Positions 33,475 through 41,026 of a stretch of DNA of 64,000 bases are shown in pieces. Position 1 is the first letter of the stretch. Every line of letters starts with the position of its first letter. The translations under genes and the position numbers were made by a program. The notes beneath the pieces were generated by a model. That model worked only from the letters and a program-made list of their open reading frames with translations. It was not told the DNA's origin and ran no database searches. The stretch comes from JBBQFI01 sp038321775 (GTDB lineage: Bacteria; Verrucomicrobiota; Verrucomicrobiia; Chthoniobacterales; UBA10450): assembly GCA_038321775.1 (NCBI GenBank), contig JBBQFI010000004.1, positions 186,001-250,000 of the forward strand, written 5' to 3'.

Positions 33475-34971
33475 TCACGTTTTGTAGGAGAGAGTTCGAT
33501 CAGCGCTTACAATTATTTGGGATTCTTCTGCCTGTGCCGGCTCTCGAACGGATTGTTTCACGATAGCAACGCGCAAAGAAACCGTTTTGGCGTGCGCCAC
33601 CCATTCGGAATATTCCGGAACCTTAAATTTGATCGGAATCTCGCGTTGGACCAGCCCGGAAAGCTTGTCTGCAATCAGTATCGAGGAGCTTTCAAGGAAA
33701 GCCTCACTCACTTCATGATGCGGGTTGCCATCAGGAGGTGTGAAGGTCGCCTCCAGCCAAACCCGAACCGCAGCGGGTCTTTCATTCGGTTTGATGTACG
33801 CTTCGATCACTGCGGTAAACGACTTTGAACTTTTCGGCTTAAGATTCCCGATATTACCCTTGATGCTGATCTTGTTTTTTGCCCGGGATCGGTGGTGGTG
33901 CACGATCTCGGCGCATCGAGCCGCGATCTCGCTTGGTTTTGAATGGCGAATGATGCCCGCCAAATCGTCGGCGAACTCCTCGAACTTATATGGAACGTGG
34001 GTGATGTCTCCGGAAGATCCCAATTTTGATGGTCTTAACTCTTCGGGAAGCGTGCCGGGGAAATGAGGACCAATAATGAGAAGACAAAAAGGCTTTTTGC
34101 GCACGCGTTCAATGATAGCTGCCCTGAGGTAATCATCGCGGAGGCTGTGTCCGGTTACGATAAGAACTCTGGCAGTCGCGAGATCGGCGAGAAAGTATGA
34201 ATAAAGAGCGAAAAAATGTTGAGCGTAAATATCTTTGAAGCGGGTCGGTGCGATCACTATCCGATCAACTGCCTTTCCGATCGGATTTATATCAGTGTTC
34301 GAATAGATCTTTTCGATATTGCCCTCGCCGTCGACATACCATGCGACGGAGCCGTGAAGCTTCACGATCGTAAGGGCATCACCGAGGGGGAAATCGATGG
34401 ATCGGTTCCAAACGCTGCGCTGTCCTCTCGTGGAAAAGTTGTCGTTAATTCGAATTTTATTCACCATCGCGACCTCCTCGAAGGAGAAGTCATAATTGGT
34501 TGTGTAAACGGGATAGCCTTTCTTCGCGAGGGATGTAATCAGTCCAGTAAAAAGTGTATTTGCTAGGTTCCGATCGAACTGAAAGCATTTCCGTGACATG
34601 AAATCCAATATCCGTTGCCGAAGGTTTGCGGCGCTGGCTACGTAATCCTTGAGGCGGCCACGATACTCACCAATATTCCTCGTATTCTTGCGGCTGGAGA
34701 TCGATCGTTCAATCAGCGGCGAAAGGCTAGTGGAAGGGAATTCGGTGATTGCGTTGGCAGCCACCAAAAATTCCTCCAAGTCTTCAGCCACGCCGAGAGC
34801 CGTTGCAAACAGTTCGCACGCCCGCTTCTCTTCGGCGGAGATATGGGACTCGGCCCGATTCATGAATGCCTTGAACATTCCTTGCATCGCCGGGATTCCG
34901 ATCGGGATCGATATTCCCGCTCCCGTTAGAATAATGACTTCAGGATTTTTGCGTGTCGGCGTGGCGGACAT
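33475..34971 (-). CDS. Cassette gene: SIR2-family protein, candidate antiphage NADase
   Basis: 498 residues. The SIR2 core is intact: GAGIS (17-21), TTNYD (157-161), KLHGS with its catalytic-type His (204-208) and GHSLRDD (274-280), the pattern of the SIR2_2 group. After residue about 335 a C-terminal region of about 160 residues, mostly beta with WLEATFTPPDGNPHH, resembles no domain I know. In bacterial defence systems SIR2_2 domains deplete NAD+ when triggered by phage. It lies in a cassette, between attC-like interval 6 and a boundary repeat. Role inferred, not shown. Confidence 0.83.
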   Translation of the reverse strand: MSATPTRKNPEVIILTGAGISIPIGIPAMQGMFKAFMNRAESHISAEEKRACELFATALGVAEDLEEFLVAANAITEFPSTSLSPLIERSISSRKNTRNIGEYRGRLKDYVASAANLRQRILDFMSRKCFQFDRNLANTLFTGLITSLAKKGYPVYTTNYDFSFEEVAMVNKIRINDNFSTRGQRSVWNRSIDFPLGDALTIVKLHGSVAWYVDGEGNIEKIYSNTDINPIGKAVDRIVIAPTRFKDIYAQHFFALYSYFLADLATARVLIVTGHSLRDDYLRAAIIERVRKKPFCLLIIGPHFPGTLPEELRPSKLGSSGDITHVPYKFEEFADDLAGIIRHSKPSEIAARCAEIVHHHRSRAKNKISIKGNIGNLKPKSSKSFTAVIEAYIKPNERPAAVRVWLEATFTPPDGNPHHEVSEAFLESSSILIADKLSGLVQREIPIKFKVPEYSEWVAHAKTVSLRVAIVKQSVREPAQAEESQIIVSADRTLSYKT

Positions 34972-35024
34972 TCTAGATAATAATGATTATAACGGTTTGA
35001 TAAGCCAGTAACGTTTTTGCTGGG

Positions 35025-35085
35025 ACCTAACGACAATTGGGCGAGTATTCGTAATTAAAGGCGAACATTTTTCGTCTATCATATC
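35025..35085 (-). repeat. Array-boundary repeat A (attI-like candidate)
   Basis: From the ACCTAAC box (35025-35031) this is almost the same as repeat B at 36297-36358 over about 52 bp, with five substitutions and one gap. Both contain the block TTCGTAATTAAAGGCGAACA. No second attC box follows, so it looks like the constant side of a recombination site, not an attC. Confidence 0.6.
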
Positions 35086-35144
35086 TGGGGTAGCTCGGAG
35101 GTATGTCGATCGACAATGGCAGACGATCGATTCTTGGCAAAGCA

Positions 35145-35168
35145 AAACAGGCGGGACTTTCGTCCCGC
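35145..35168 (-). terminator. Terminator-like hairpin after the Fn3-like fragment
   Basis: On the minus strand the stem GCGGGAC/GTCCCGC (35151-35168) with a GAAA tetraloop is followed by CTGTTTTG. It is placed about 50 bp after the stop of the Fn3-like fragment. Confidence 0.55.
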
Positions 35169-35218
35169 GCATTTCGTTCGATTCCCCCGAATCAAATTCA
35201 ATCGCTCCCGCGATAAAG

Positions 35219-35452
35219 TTACACCACCATGATTTTCGCCGGATCGCTCCAGGCACCCATGACGCCTTTTAATCCGGCAATGCGGACGCGCACCCAGATG
35301 GTCGCTCCGGGAGCGAAGCCGTTGAGGTTGGCTTTGCCGCCGCTGAACAGACCGGCAGGTTTCCAATTCGCTTCTGTGTTGGGATCGCCCGTGCAGGTTC
35401 GCACTTCGTTGATGCTCGGCTGCCGGGCCGGATGTAATTTCGCCTGCGTGAC
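35219..35452 (-). pseudogene. 3' fragment of an Fn3-type protein inside the array
   Basis: The C-terminal part of a minus frame (from about 35452 to 35219) reads SINEVRTCTGDPNTEANW ... GATIWVRVRIAGLKGVMGAWSDPAKI, typical of the last strands of a fibronectin type III module. The frame continues upstream through attC 7 but that part is not plausible protein. I read this as a broken 3' end of a larger gene, with its terminator, between two sub-arrays. Confidence 0.55.
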
Positions 35453-35454
35453 GC

Positions 35455-35561
35455 ACCTCACGAGTCGGTTTGCCCGTGTGGTCGCGGAAAACGAGATCAT
35501 GGCAAAGACGAAGCACGTCACCGTACGCCGGCCAGTGGTTGGCTGCATCCCCTGGTTAGAT
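35455..35561 (-). repeat. attC site 7 of the cassette array
   Basis: GTTAGAT (35555-35561) is a good core box. The opposite end is ACCTCACGAG (35455-35464), one mismatch from ACCTAACGAG. The length is 107 bp. The arm CAGTGGTTGGCTGCATCCCCTGG matches the sister sites. Confidence 0.62.
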
Positions 35562-35569
35562 GTTTGGGC

Positions 35570-35826
35570 TCACGAACCATATCGATTGAGCCACCAGACG
35601 AGACCTGCCCATGCAACGAGGAACCAGAGAATGGCCGAGAGGAGGATGATCCACGGTCGCAAATATCGATGCGCCACGGCGACGACCCCGCGCGCGCTCC
35701 GAAAGCGAAACCGGAGACCGTGATGACGACAAAGAGAGCGAACATGTAGCGAGTACGAGCGCTGGCGAGAAGAGCAACGGAACCGAAGGCTGTCGCGGTG
35801 AGATCGATCAGTAGAAGCTTTTTCAC
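35570..35826 (-). pseudogene. Cassette gene: small membrane protein, frameshifted
   Basis: The frame starting MKKLLLIDLTATAFGSVALL at 35826 gives two hydrophobic segments and GFAFGARAG, then drifts. A second minus frame ending at 35570 gives VVAVAHRYLRPWIILLSAILWFLVAW, two more membrane segments. One base change in the GCGCGCG-rich run near 35685-35700 would join them into a protein of about 85 residues whose stop sits 9 bp from the attC 7 box. It looks like a frameshift or assembly error in an otherwise normal cassette. Confidence 0.6.
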
Positions 35827-35838
35827 GAGGCGAGCTCA

Positions 35839-35966
35839 CAGCAACTCGCGAGACGGAGCTCAGCCACCGCTGGCGGGAGCGAATGTGAACTGCAATGTGT
35901 GCTTTGAAGTCATCTGAAAACTAGACATCGGAACGGCCAGCGGTTGGCCGCATCGACTGGTTAGAT
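35839..35966 (-). repeat. attC site 8 of the cassette array
   Basis: GTTAGAT (35960-35966) is the good box. The far end is a diverged CAGCAAC (35839-35845) followed by TCGCGAGACGGAGCTCAGCC, related to GAGACACAAGATCAGCC of the other sites. The length is about 128 bp. Confidence 0.62.
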
Positions 35967-36298
35967 GAATGGTGTCTCCATCGCAAAATGCGTGGCACAA
36001 GAAATCCAAAGCAGACTCCTACAAAAAGCGTCCAGGGAAGAATGAACTGGGTGGGGTTTGGGCTTTCAAAAATACCGGGTCTCACTGCTGAGAGATGATG
36101 CTGAGTGTAATATGACACGAACATCATTACAGGTTGTAAGATCCACGCGCAGACCGGGCCCCATATCGAGTGAACGTCTGCTCCTGTGCGCTTCCATTCG
36201 GCAAATGCACGCTCGCTCTGGGTCCACAACAAAGATGTCGCGGCGAGATGAAACAACGTGGCGATAAAGAAAGCCTTTATCGAGAAACGTTTTTTCAT
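35921..36298 (-). CDS. Cassette gene: small polytopic membrane protein
   Basis: 125 residues with three or four hydrophobic segments (about 9-25, 45-65 and 86-105) and no motif I know. The start is at the boundary-repeat B core box (36297-36303). The reading frame runs on through the attC 8 box, so the last residues (SNQSMRPTAGRSDV) are encoded by the recombination site itself. It is the proximal gene of the array, so it would be the best expressed if a promoter lies upstream. Confidence 0.68.
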   Translation of the reverse strand: MKKRFSIKAFFIATLFHLAATSLLWTQSERAFAEWKRTGADVHSIWGPVCAWILQPVMMFVSYYTQHHLSAVRPGIFESPNPTQFILPWTLFVGVCFGFLVPRILRWRHHSSNQSMRPTAGRSDV

Positions 36299-36358
36299 CT
36301 AACGAGAATTCGGCGAATGTTCGTAATTAAAGGCGAACATTTTTTCGTCCATTTCGGG
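36297..36358 (-). repeat. Array-boundary repeat B (attI-like candidate)
   Basis: ATCTAAC (36297-36303) is the core box next to the first cassette gene. The following bases match repeat A (35025-35085) except at five positions and one gap. The block ATGTTCG...CGAACAT (7-bp stem, 10-base loop) plus a T tract also forms a terminator-like hairpin on the plus strand. Confidence 0.6.
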
Positions 36359-36640
36359 AATCGCGCCGGAAATGGCGTCATCAGTTTCAAATGGGGGAGA
36401 CATTTACTCAGTAATGTCGCTCGTTTGCCGCAATTGTGACAAGCCGAAAAGGTTCCTCCGTGGACCTAAACGGTTTCTACAACAGGCGACAATGACGGCT
36501 TTTTTCGCGGGTGGCCAAAACGATTCCCCTCACCTTAGTCCTCTCCCTCAGGGAGAGGAATTCACTCGGCACGTGTCCCCTGCCACTCGTCACTCTCCTT
36601 GCCACTTGCCACTCAACCGTCCCGGCTTGATTCTGGGGCG
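36306..36640. other. 335-bp non-coding gap upstream of the ABC ATPase
   Basis: After boundary repeat B there is no integrase and no gene I can support. It contains a palindrome CCTCTCCCT-C-AGGGAGAGG (about 36540-36558), of the sort seen in REP-like intergenic elements, then a C/T-rich stretch (CCACTCGTCACTCTCC and repeats of TGCCACT). If the array has a promoter, it would be expected here, reading on the minus strand. Confidence 0.6.
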
Positions 36641-37663
36641 ATGAGCGCAATCGAGGTCGTTGGACTGACGAAAGTTTACCGCACTTACCGCAAGGAAAGC
36701 GGGCTGCGCGGCGCGGTGAAGGGACTCGTTAGGCGCAAGTACGACCAGACGCGCGCGGCGGACAATGTTTCGTTCACGATCGAGGAGGGCGAACTCGTGG
36801 GTTTCCTCGGGCCGAATGGCGCGGGGAAAACGACTGTGCTCAAGATGTTGTCCGGTCTCTTGAATCCGACCTCCGGCGAAGCGCGCGTCCTGGGTTTCGT
36901 TCCATGGGAGCGCAAGGACGAGATGAAGCGCCAGTTCAGTCTGCTCATGGGACAGAAGAACGCGCTCTGGTGGGATCTGCCCGCGCAGGAATCGCTCGAA
37001 CTCAATCGCGCGATTTACGGGATCGAGCGCGCGCGTTTCAAAAAAATCGTCGATGGCCTGAGCGATCTGCTCGAAGTGCAGGACAAGATGAATGTGATGG
37101 TGCGTGAGCTCTCGTTAGGCGAACGCATGAAGATGGAATTGATTTCCGCGCTTATCCACGAACCGAAAGTTTTGTTTCTCGATGAGCCGACGATCGGGCT
37201 CGATGTGGTCAGTCAAAAGCGTGTGCGCGAGTTTTTGCGGCTCTACAATTCCGAGCATCGCATCGTCACGATGCTGACCAGTCATTACATGCAGGACATC
37301 GAAGAGCTGGCCAAGCGCGTCATCATCATCGATCACGGCAAAATATTTTTCGACGGTCCGTTGCACGAAATCATCGATCGTTTTTCCCATCAGAAACTCG
37401 TCAGCCTTACTTTTGCGGAAGCGGCGGTGCGCGATTTTTCGCCGTTCGGCGAAGTGATCGAGCAGACGCCGGTGTCGGTAACGTTAAAAGTCCCGCGCGC
37501 GGAAGTTACCGAGATCAGCCGGCGCTTGCTCGAAACCTGTCACGTCAACGACATCAACGTGCAGGAAATTCCCGTCGAAGATGTGATCCGGCAATTATTC
37601 GGTGAGCAGCGCACGAAGCGAAACGGCGAGCGCGCGGAAGCCGACGAGCTGCAGAAAGTTTAG
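36641..37663 (+). CDS. ABC transporter ATP-binding protein (ABC-2 export type)
   Basis: About 340 residues from the ATG at 36641 (MSAIEVVGLTKVYRTY). The frame continues upstream without support. It has Walker A GPNGAGKTT, a Q-loop region, signature LSLGERMKMEL, Walker B KVLFLDEPTIGLD and the switch His in TSHYMQD. The C-terminal about 100 residues resemble those of ABC-2 transporters moving polysaccharides or drugs. No permease is adjacent, so the membrane partner must lie elsewhere. It contains two perfect 9-mers (36726 and 37112). The second lies in the signature motif (ELSLGERM). Confidence 0.9.
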   Translation: MSAIEVVGLTKVYRTYRKESGLRGAVKGLVRRKYDQTRAADNVSFTIEEGELVGFLGPNGAGKTTVLKMLSGLLNPTSGEARVLGFVPWERKDEMKRQFSLLMGQKNALWWDLPAQESLELNRAIYGIERARFKKIVDGLSDLLEVQDKMNVMVRELSLGERMKMELISALIHEPKVLFLDEPTIGLDVVSQKRVREFLRLYNSEHRIVTMLTSHYMQDIEELAKRVIIIDHGKIFFDGPLHEIIDRFSHQKLVSLTFAEAAVRDFSPFGEVIEQTPVSVTLKVPRAEVTEISRRLLETCHVNDINVQEIPVEDVIRQLFGEQRTKRNGERAEADELQKV

Positions 37664-37923
37664 CGCCGCAGCGCGTCTTTCAATCCCTGGACGTATCCGG
37701 GATTCACCTCAAACTGCGTTACCGGCATCTCGGCCAGTTGGATTTGTTCGGTGTAGGGAATGCTCTCCACGAACCCGGCGGCCATGAGACTATTGAGTGT
37801 GTCCGAGACGTCTTCGCCTTCCATGCGCGTGAAGTCCTGAATCTCCGCGCCGAGCATCGGTTCCGCGAATCCGATAGCTCGCACGACGGTCGCTTCCCGG
37901 CCGGTAAGCTTGATCAGACGCAT
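37660..37923 (-). CDS. Small winged-helix-like protein
   Basis: About 87 residues from MRLIKLTGREATVVRAIGF. The frame extends a few codons to 37947. The pattern ATVVRAIGFAEPMLGAEI ... MEGEDVSDTLNSLMAAGFVESIP is helix-turn-helix plus wing-like (LTxxEAxVLxAI type). It may be a small transcriptional regulator or a wHTH subunit. Its stop overlaps the ABC gene's stop (convergent). Function unknown. Confidence 0.6.
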   Translation of the reverse strand: MRLIKLTGREATVVRAIGFAEPMLGAEIQDFTRMEGEDVSDTLNSLMAAGFVESIPYTEQIQLAEMPVTQFEVNPGYVQGLKDALRR

Positions 37924-37962
37924 TGGATATTCCCAAGCAGCTTCCATACCGATCCATAATTT

Positions 37963-38829
37963 CTAGAATCGCGCGCTTGCCGAAATGAACGACGGCAAAA
38001 TGCTGTTGCGCATCGCGTCCGGGAAGGTCGGATAACGCGGCGACCAGCCCAGAGAGCGCAGTTTTTTATTGCTCACGCGCTTGTTGCTGTCGCCGCGTTT
38101 GCGCTTTTGTTTGGCGGCTCCTTCCGGCGGGAGGTCGCGCTGAAGTTCTTTCGCCAACCACTCGTAACATTCGCTCAACAGTTTCGGTTCATTGTCGGCA
38201 ACGTTGTAAAATTCGGAGGCGCCGCGTTCACATAATAAAAATAATGCGGCGGCGATGTCGTCACGATGAATTTGGTTGATGAAGCGATCGTCCTTCCGAT
38301 CGATGACGGCTTCGCCCGCAAGAAATTTTTTGAGAAGAAACGAACGTCCAGGACCGTAAATTCCAGCGAGCCGCGCGACAATACCGCGCGCAGCAAGAAC
38401 AAGTTCCTCAGTCTCGCGCAAGATTTTCGCGGCCTCGCGCATGGGCTCGGCCGGCTCCGATTCGCTGACCCACGATCCATCGGTTTGCGCGTAAACACTC
38501 GTGCTGCTGGTGAACAGCAACGGCGTTCCCGAGAAAACGCTGAGAAGGTTTTGCGCTCCGTTTAGATAAACACGCCGGTACTGATCTGCGTCGCCGCCGC
38601 GCGAACTTGCGCAGTGAATGATGCGATCGAATTCGGTCGCAGCGGAAGCAACTTGAGCGCGATCGGAGATATCGACGGGACGGATCGGGAACGGCAAATT
38701 CTGGAGCGCGCTCGCGGAGTCGGCGGATGCCGTCCAACCCTCAACTTCCCAACCGGCATCGCGAAAAAGCATCGCCGTCGCCTGCCCAACGTAACCGCAC
38801 CCGGCGATCAAGACGCGCGGCATGTTCAA
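37963..38829 (-). CDS. NAD(P)-dependent epimerase/dehydratase-like protein (YeeZ-type)
   Basis: 288 residues. VLIAGCGYVGQATAMLF is the Rossmann GxGxxG. HCASSRGG, LLFTSSTSVYAQT and RLAGIYGPGRS are short-chain dehydrogenase/epimerase patterns, but the YxxxK is atypical. The C-terminal third is basic (KQKRKRGDSNKRVSNKKL). The start overlaps the scpA stop by 4 bp. It probably works on a nucleotide-sugar or small carbonyl compound. Substrate unknown. Confidence 0.75.
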   Translation of the reverse strand: MNMPRVLIAGCGYVGQATAMLFRDAGWEVEGWTASADSASALQNLPFPIRPVDISDRAQVASAATEFDRIIHCASSRGGDADQYRRVYLNGAQNLLSVFSGTPLLFTSSTSVYAQTDGSWVSESEPAEPMREAAKILRETEELVLAARGIVARLAGIYGPGRSFLLKKFLAGEAVIDRKDDRFINQIHRDDIAAALFLLCERGASEFYNVADNEPKLLSECYEWLAKELQRDLPPEGAAKQKRKRGDSNKRVSNKKLRSLGWSPRYPTFPDAMRNSILPSFISASARF

Positions 38830-39554
38830 CCATTCGCCGGCGCGATTTCGATTTCGTCGAAAGGATTTTTTTGCACGGCACGCACTTGTTTCAGCCGGAT
38901 CAATTCCAGCAGCGCAAGAAACGTGACGACGATTTCCACCCGCGATGCCGCAGCTGCGAACAGTTCCGAAAAACGGAGGGCCGTTCCTTTGCCGATGCTC
39001 TGCAAAATCTGTTCGATCTTGTCGGAGACCGTAAAGTTATCGCCAAAAATCTCCTGCAAACTCTCGCGCGCGTCGACACGCTTGAGGACGTTTTGAAATG
39101 CATTGATCAATTGAAAAATACCGACCTCACCGAGCCGCAGCGGCGCATTTGCCATCAAGGCGGGCGCGCCGCCGGCATGCAGAAAAATCTTTTCCTGTTC
39201 GAGTTGGCGCAGCTGCAATTGCTCGGCCGCTTCCTTGAATTTCTTGTACTCGATGAGCTGACGAATCAGTTCCCAGCGCGGATCGTCTTCTTCGACGTCA
39301 TCCTCGGGCGGTTGCTGATCGACCGGGAGCAGGCTGCGGCTTTTCCAGTAAATAAGATTCGCGGCCATGACGACGAATTCGCCCGCGACATCGATGTTCA
39401 GTTCCTTAAACGCTTGCAGATACTCGAGGTATTGCCGGGCAATGCGCTCGAGCGAGATATCGTAGATGTCGATCTCGTCGCGCTTGATGAGATAGAGAAG
39501 GAGATCGAGTGGCCCTTCAAAAATCTCGAGCTTGACCTTGTAATCGGTTTCCAT
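38826..39554 (-). CDS. scpA: Segregation and condensation protein A
   Basis: 242 residues, standard. KLEIFEGPLDLLLYLIKRDEIDIYDISLERIARQYLEYL is the conserved N-terminus, and the C-terminal winged helix ends with LFAAAASRVEIVVTFLALLELIRLKQV. ScpA is the kleisin of the SMC-ScpAB condensin. scpB and smc are not in this window. It starts about 75 bp after the rodA stop on the same strand. Confidence 0.95.
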   Translation of the reverse strand: METDYKVKLEIFEGPLDLLLYLIKRDEIDIYDISLERIARQYLEYLQAFKELNIDVAGEFVVMAANLIYWKSRSLLPVDQQPPEDDVEEDDPRWELIRQLIEYKKFKEAAEQLQLRQLEQEKIFLHAGGAPALMANAPLRLGEVGIFQLINAFQNVLKRVDARESLQEIFGDNFTVSDKIEQILQSIGKGTALRFSELFAAAASRVEIVVTFLALLELIRLKQVRAVQKNPFDEIEIAPANG

Positions 39555-39629
39555 GCGCGGCGCTCGATCTTACCGAGCAGCGGACGAAAGTAAATCGCGC
39601 GCCGAATCGGATGAACTGCCCGATCGAGC

Positions 39630-40745
39630 CTAACGAGTTTCGACTTTCCGATGGACCCAGACGCTGTTCACGATGCCAAGACCGAACATGATCATGAGCA
39701 CGAACGAACCGCTGTAGCTGATCAGGGGCAAAGGCACACCGGTAATCGGCATCAACGCGATCGTCATTCCGACATTTTGGAAGATGTGGGTAAAGATGAG
39801 CGCGGTTACGCCAACGACGAGCAGCAGCCCGAATTGATCCCCGGCAAAGAACGCGACGAAGAGACAGGTGAGGAGCAAAAGCGCGAACGCTCCCATGAGG
39901 GCAAGGCCACCGATAAAACCCCATTGCTCACCGATGGCGGAAAAGATGTAATCGTTGTGGATGGCGGTCGCAGGGAGGAAGCCGAGTTCGATCTGCGTAT
40001 TAGGCGCTTTGAAACCTTTGCCGGACCAGCCGCCGGATCCGACGGCGATAAGGGATTGATTGATCGCCCAGGAAGCACCTTGTTGATCGATATCCGGATG
40101 CAAAAAAGCTGTGATGCGATCCTGCTGGTAGGGCTTGAGACCAAGATTGACGGCGATCGGAATGAAAGCGAGCGCGATGAGCAAAATGCAAAGCAGATAG
40201 CGCACGGGAATGCCGCCGACGAAAAGCAACGCGAGCAAGACCGGTCCCCAAATCATGCATTCGCCCAAGTCCGGTTGCATCAAAATGAGCAGGCACGGCG
40301 CGCCAACGATCGCGCTGCACAATAGCAACCGCAGCATCGCATGCATCTGCCGGAACTGACTGAGAAACAACGCCAGCACCATTATCCCCGCGACGACAGC
40401 GAGCTGGGCCGGCTGAAAATTGATGGGGCCGAGATGAAGCCAGCTGCGCGCCCCGTAGACTTTTGAGCCAATGAATTTCGTCAGGACAAGAAAGACCAAC
40501 CCCGCGAGATACATCGGCAAGGCACCCCAGCGAATCCATCGGTAGTCGATCAAACTGGTGACGATAAAGGCCGCGAAGCCGACCGCGACCCAACTGGCCT
40601 GTTTTCGCCAAAACTCCGAGCTGACCGAGTCCCCCCGCATGTAAGTGGCACTATAGATTGCGATCACCCCGAAAATCGCGAGCGCGAGCATGTTGACAAG
40701 GAGGAGCCAATTGAGGCTCAGGAGCTTACGCAAAAAGGGCGTCAT
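39630..40745 (-). CDS. rodA: Rod shape-determining protein RodA (SEDS)
   Basis: 371 residues, about ten membrane segments, SEDS family. It has GARSWLHLGPINFQPAQLA, LLILMQPDLGECMIW, and the C-terminal HIFQNVGMTIALMPITGVPLPLISYSGS. It is a peptidoglycan glycosyltransferase with a class B PBP, needed for cell elongation. The RodA-like end (GVPLPLISYSGSF) and length favour RodA over FtsW. The stop codon TAG lies inside a perfect copy of the 9-mer (39628-39636). Confidence 0.93.
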   Translation of the reverse strand: MTPFLRKLLSLNWLLLVNMLALAIFGVIAIYSATYMRGDSVSSEFWRKQASWVAVGFAAFIVTSLIDYRWIRWGALPMYLAGLVFLVLTKFIGSKVYGARSWLHLGPINFQPAQLAVVAGIMVLALFLSQFRQMHAMLRLLLCSAIVGAPCLLILMQPDLGECMIWGPVLLALLFVGGIPVRYLLCILLIALAFIPIAVNLGLKPYQQDRITAFLHPDIDQQGASWAINQSLIAVGSGGWSGKGFKAPNTQIELGFLPATAIHNDYIFSAIGEQWGFIGGLALMGAFALLLLTCLFVAFFAGDQFGLLLVVGVTALIFTHIFQNVGMTIALMPITGVPLPLISYSGSFVLMIMFGLGIVNSVWVHRKVETR

Positions 40746-41026
40746 TGAGATCGAATTTTCAGCACAAACCAGGCGAGCTGGAGTCGATTATACGCACGTT
40801 GCTGGGTTTCGTAAAATCTGAGATTTGCCCCTGATGCGATAGGGATTGTGATCTCGCGGCGGTAACCTCAGCCTTGTTACGTAAAATAGGTAAGCAAAGA
40901 ATAGATCATAATTTTAAATGATTGAATCCCGGTGATTTACAGATTCTAGAAAATAAAGTTTACGGCCTTTTCTTGTCACAATGTCAAACATAACTAGAAT
41001 GACTTTCCTCGTTCGAGATTTTCCCC
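40746..41026. other. 281-bp divergent intergenic region
   Basis: An AT-rich interval between rodA and the SprT-like gene. It carries a good plus-strand promoter candidate (40973-41000). The rodA promoter should also lie here but I cannot pick one. Confidence 0.6.
40973..41000 (+). promoter_or_regulatory. Candidate sigma-70-type promoter of the SprT-like gene
   Basis: TTGTCA (40973-40978), 16-bp spacer, TAGAAT (40995-41000), within an AT-rich stretch. The GTG start is 27 bp downstream. Confidence 0.55.

Noticed and set aside
29980..36305. A CRISPR array
   Set aside because: The repeats are over 100 bp, palindromic, interspersed with genes and with no short regular spacers or cas genes.
36525..36560. 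The CCTCTCCCT-C-AGGGAGAGG palindrome as a terminator of the cassette array
   Set aside because: No T tract on the relevant strand, and it lies upstream of the array, not downstream. It fits a REP-like intergenic element better.
36306..36640. An integron integrase or its remnant
   Set aside because: No tyrosine-recombinase motifs or long frame occur in the gap or in the reverse strand. The array is therefore called without an integrase.
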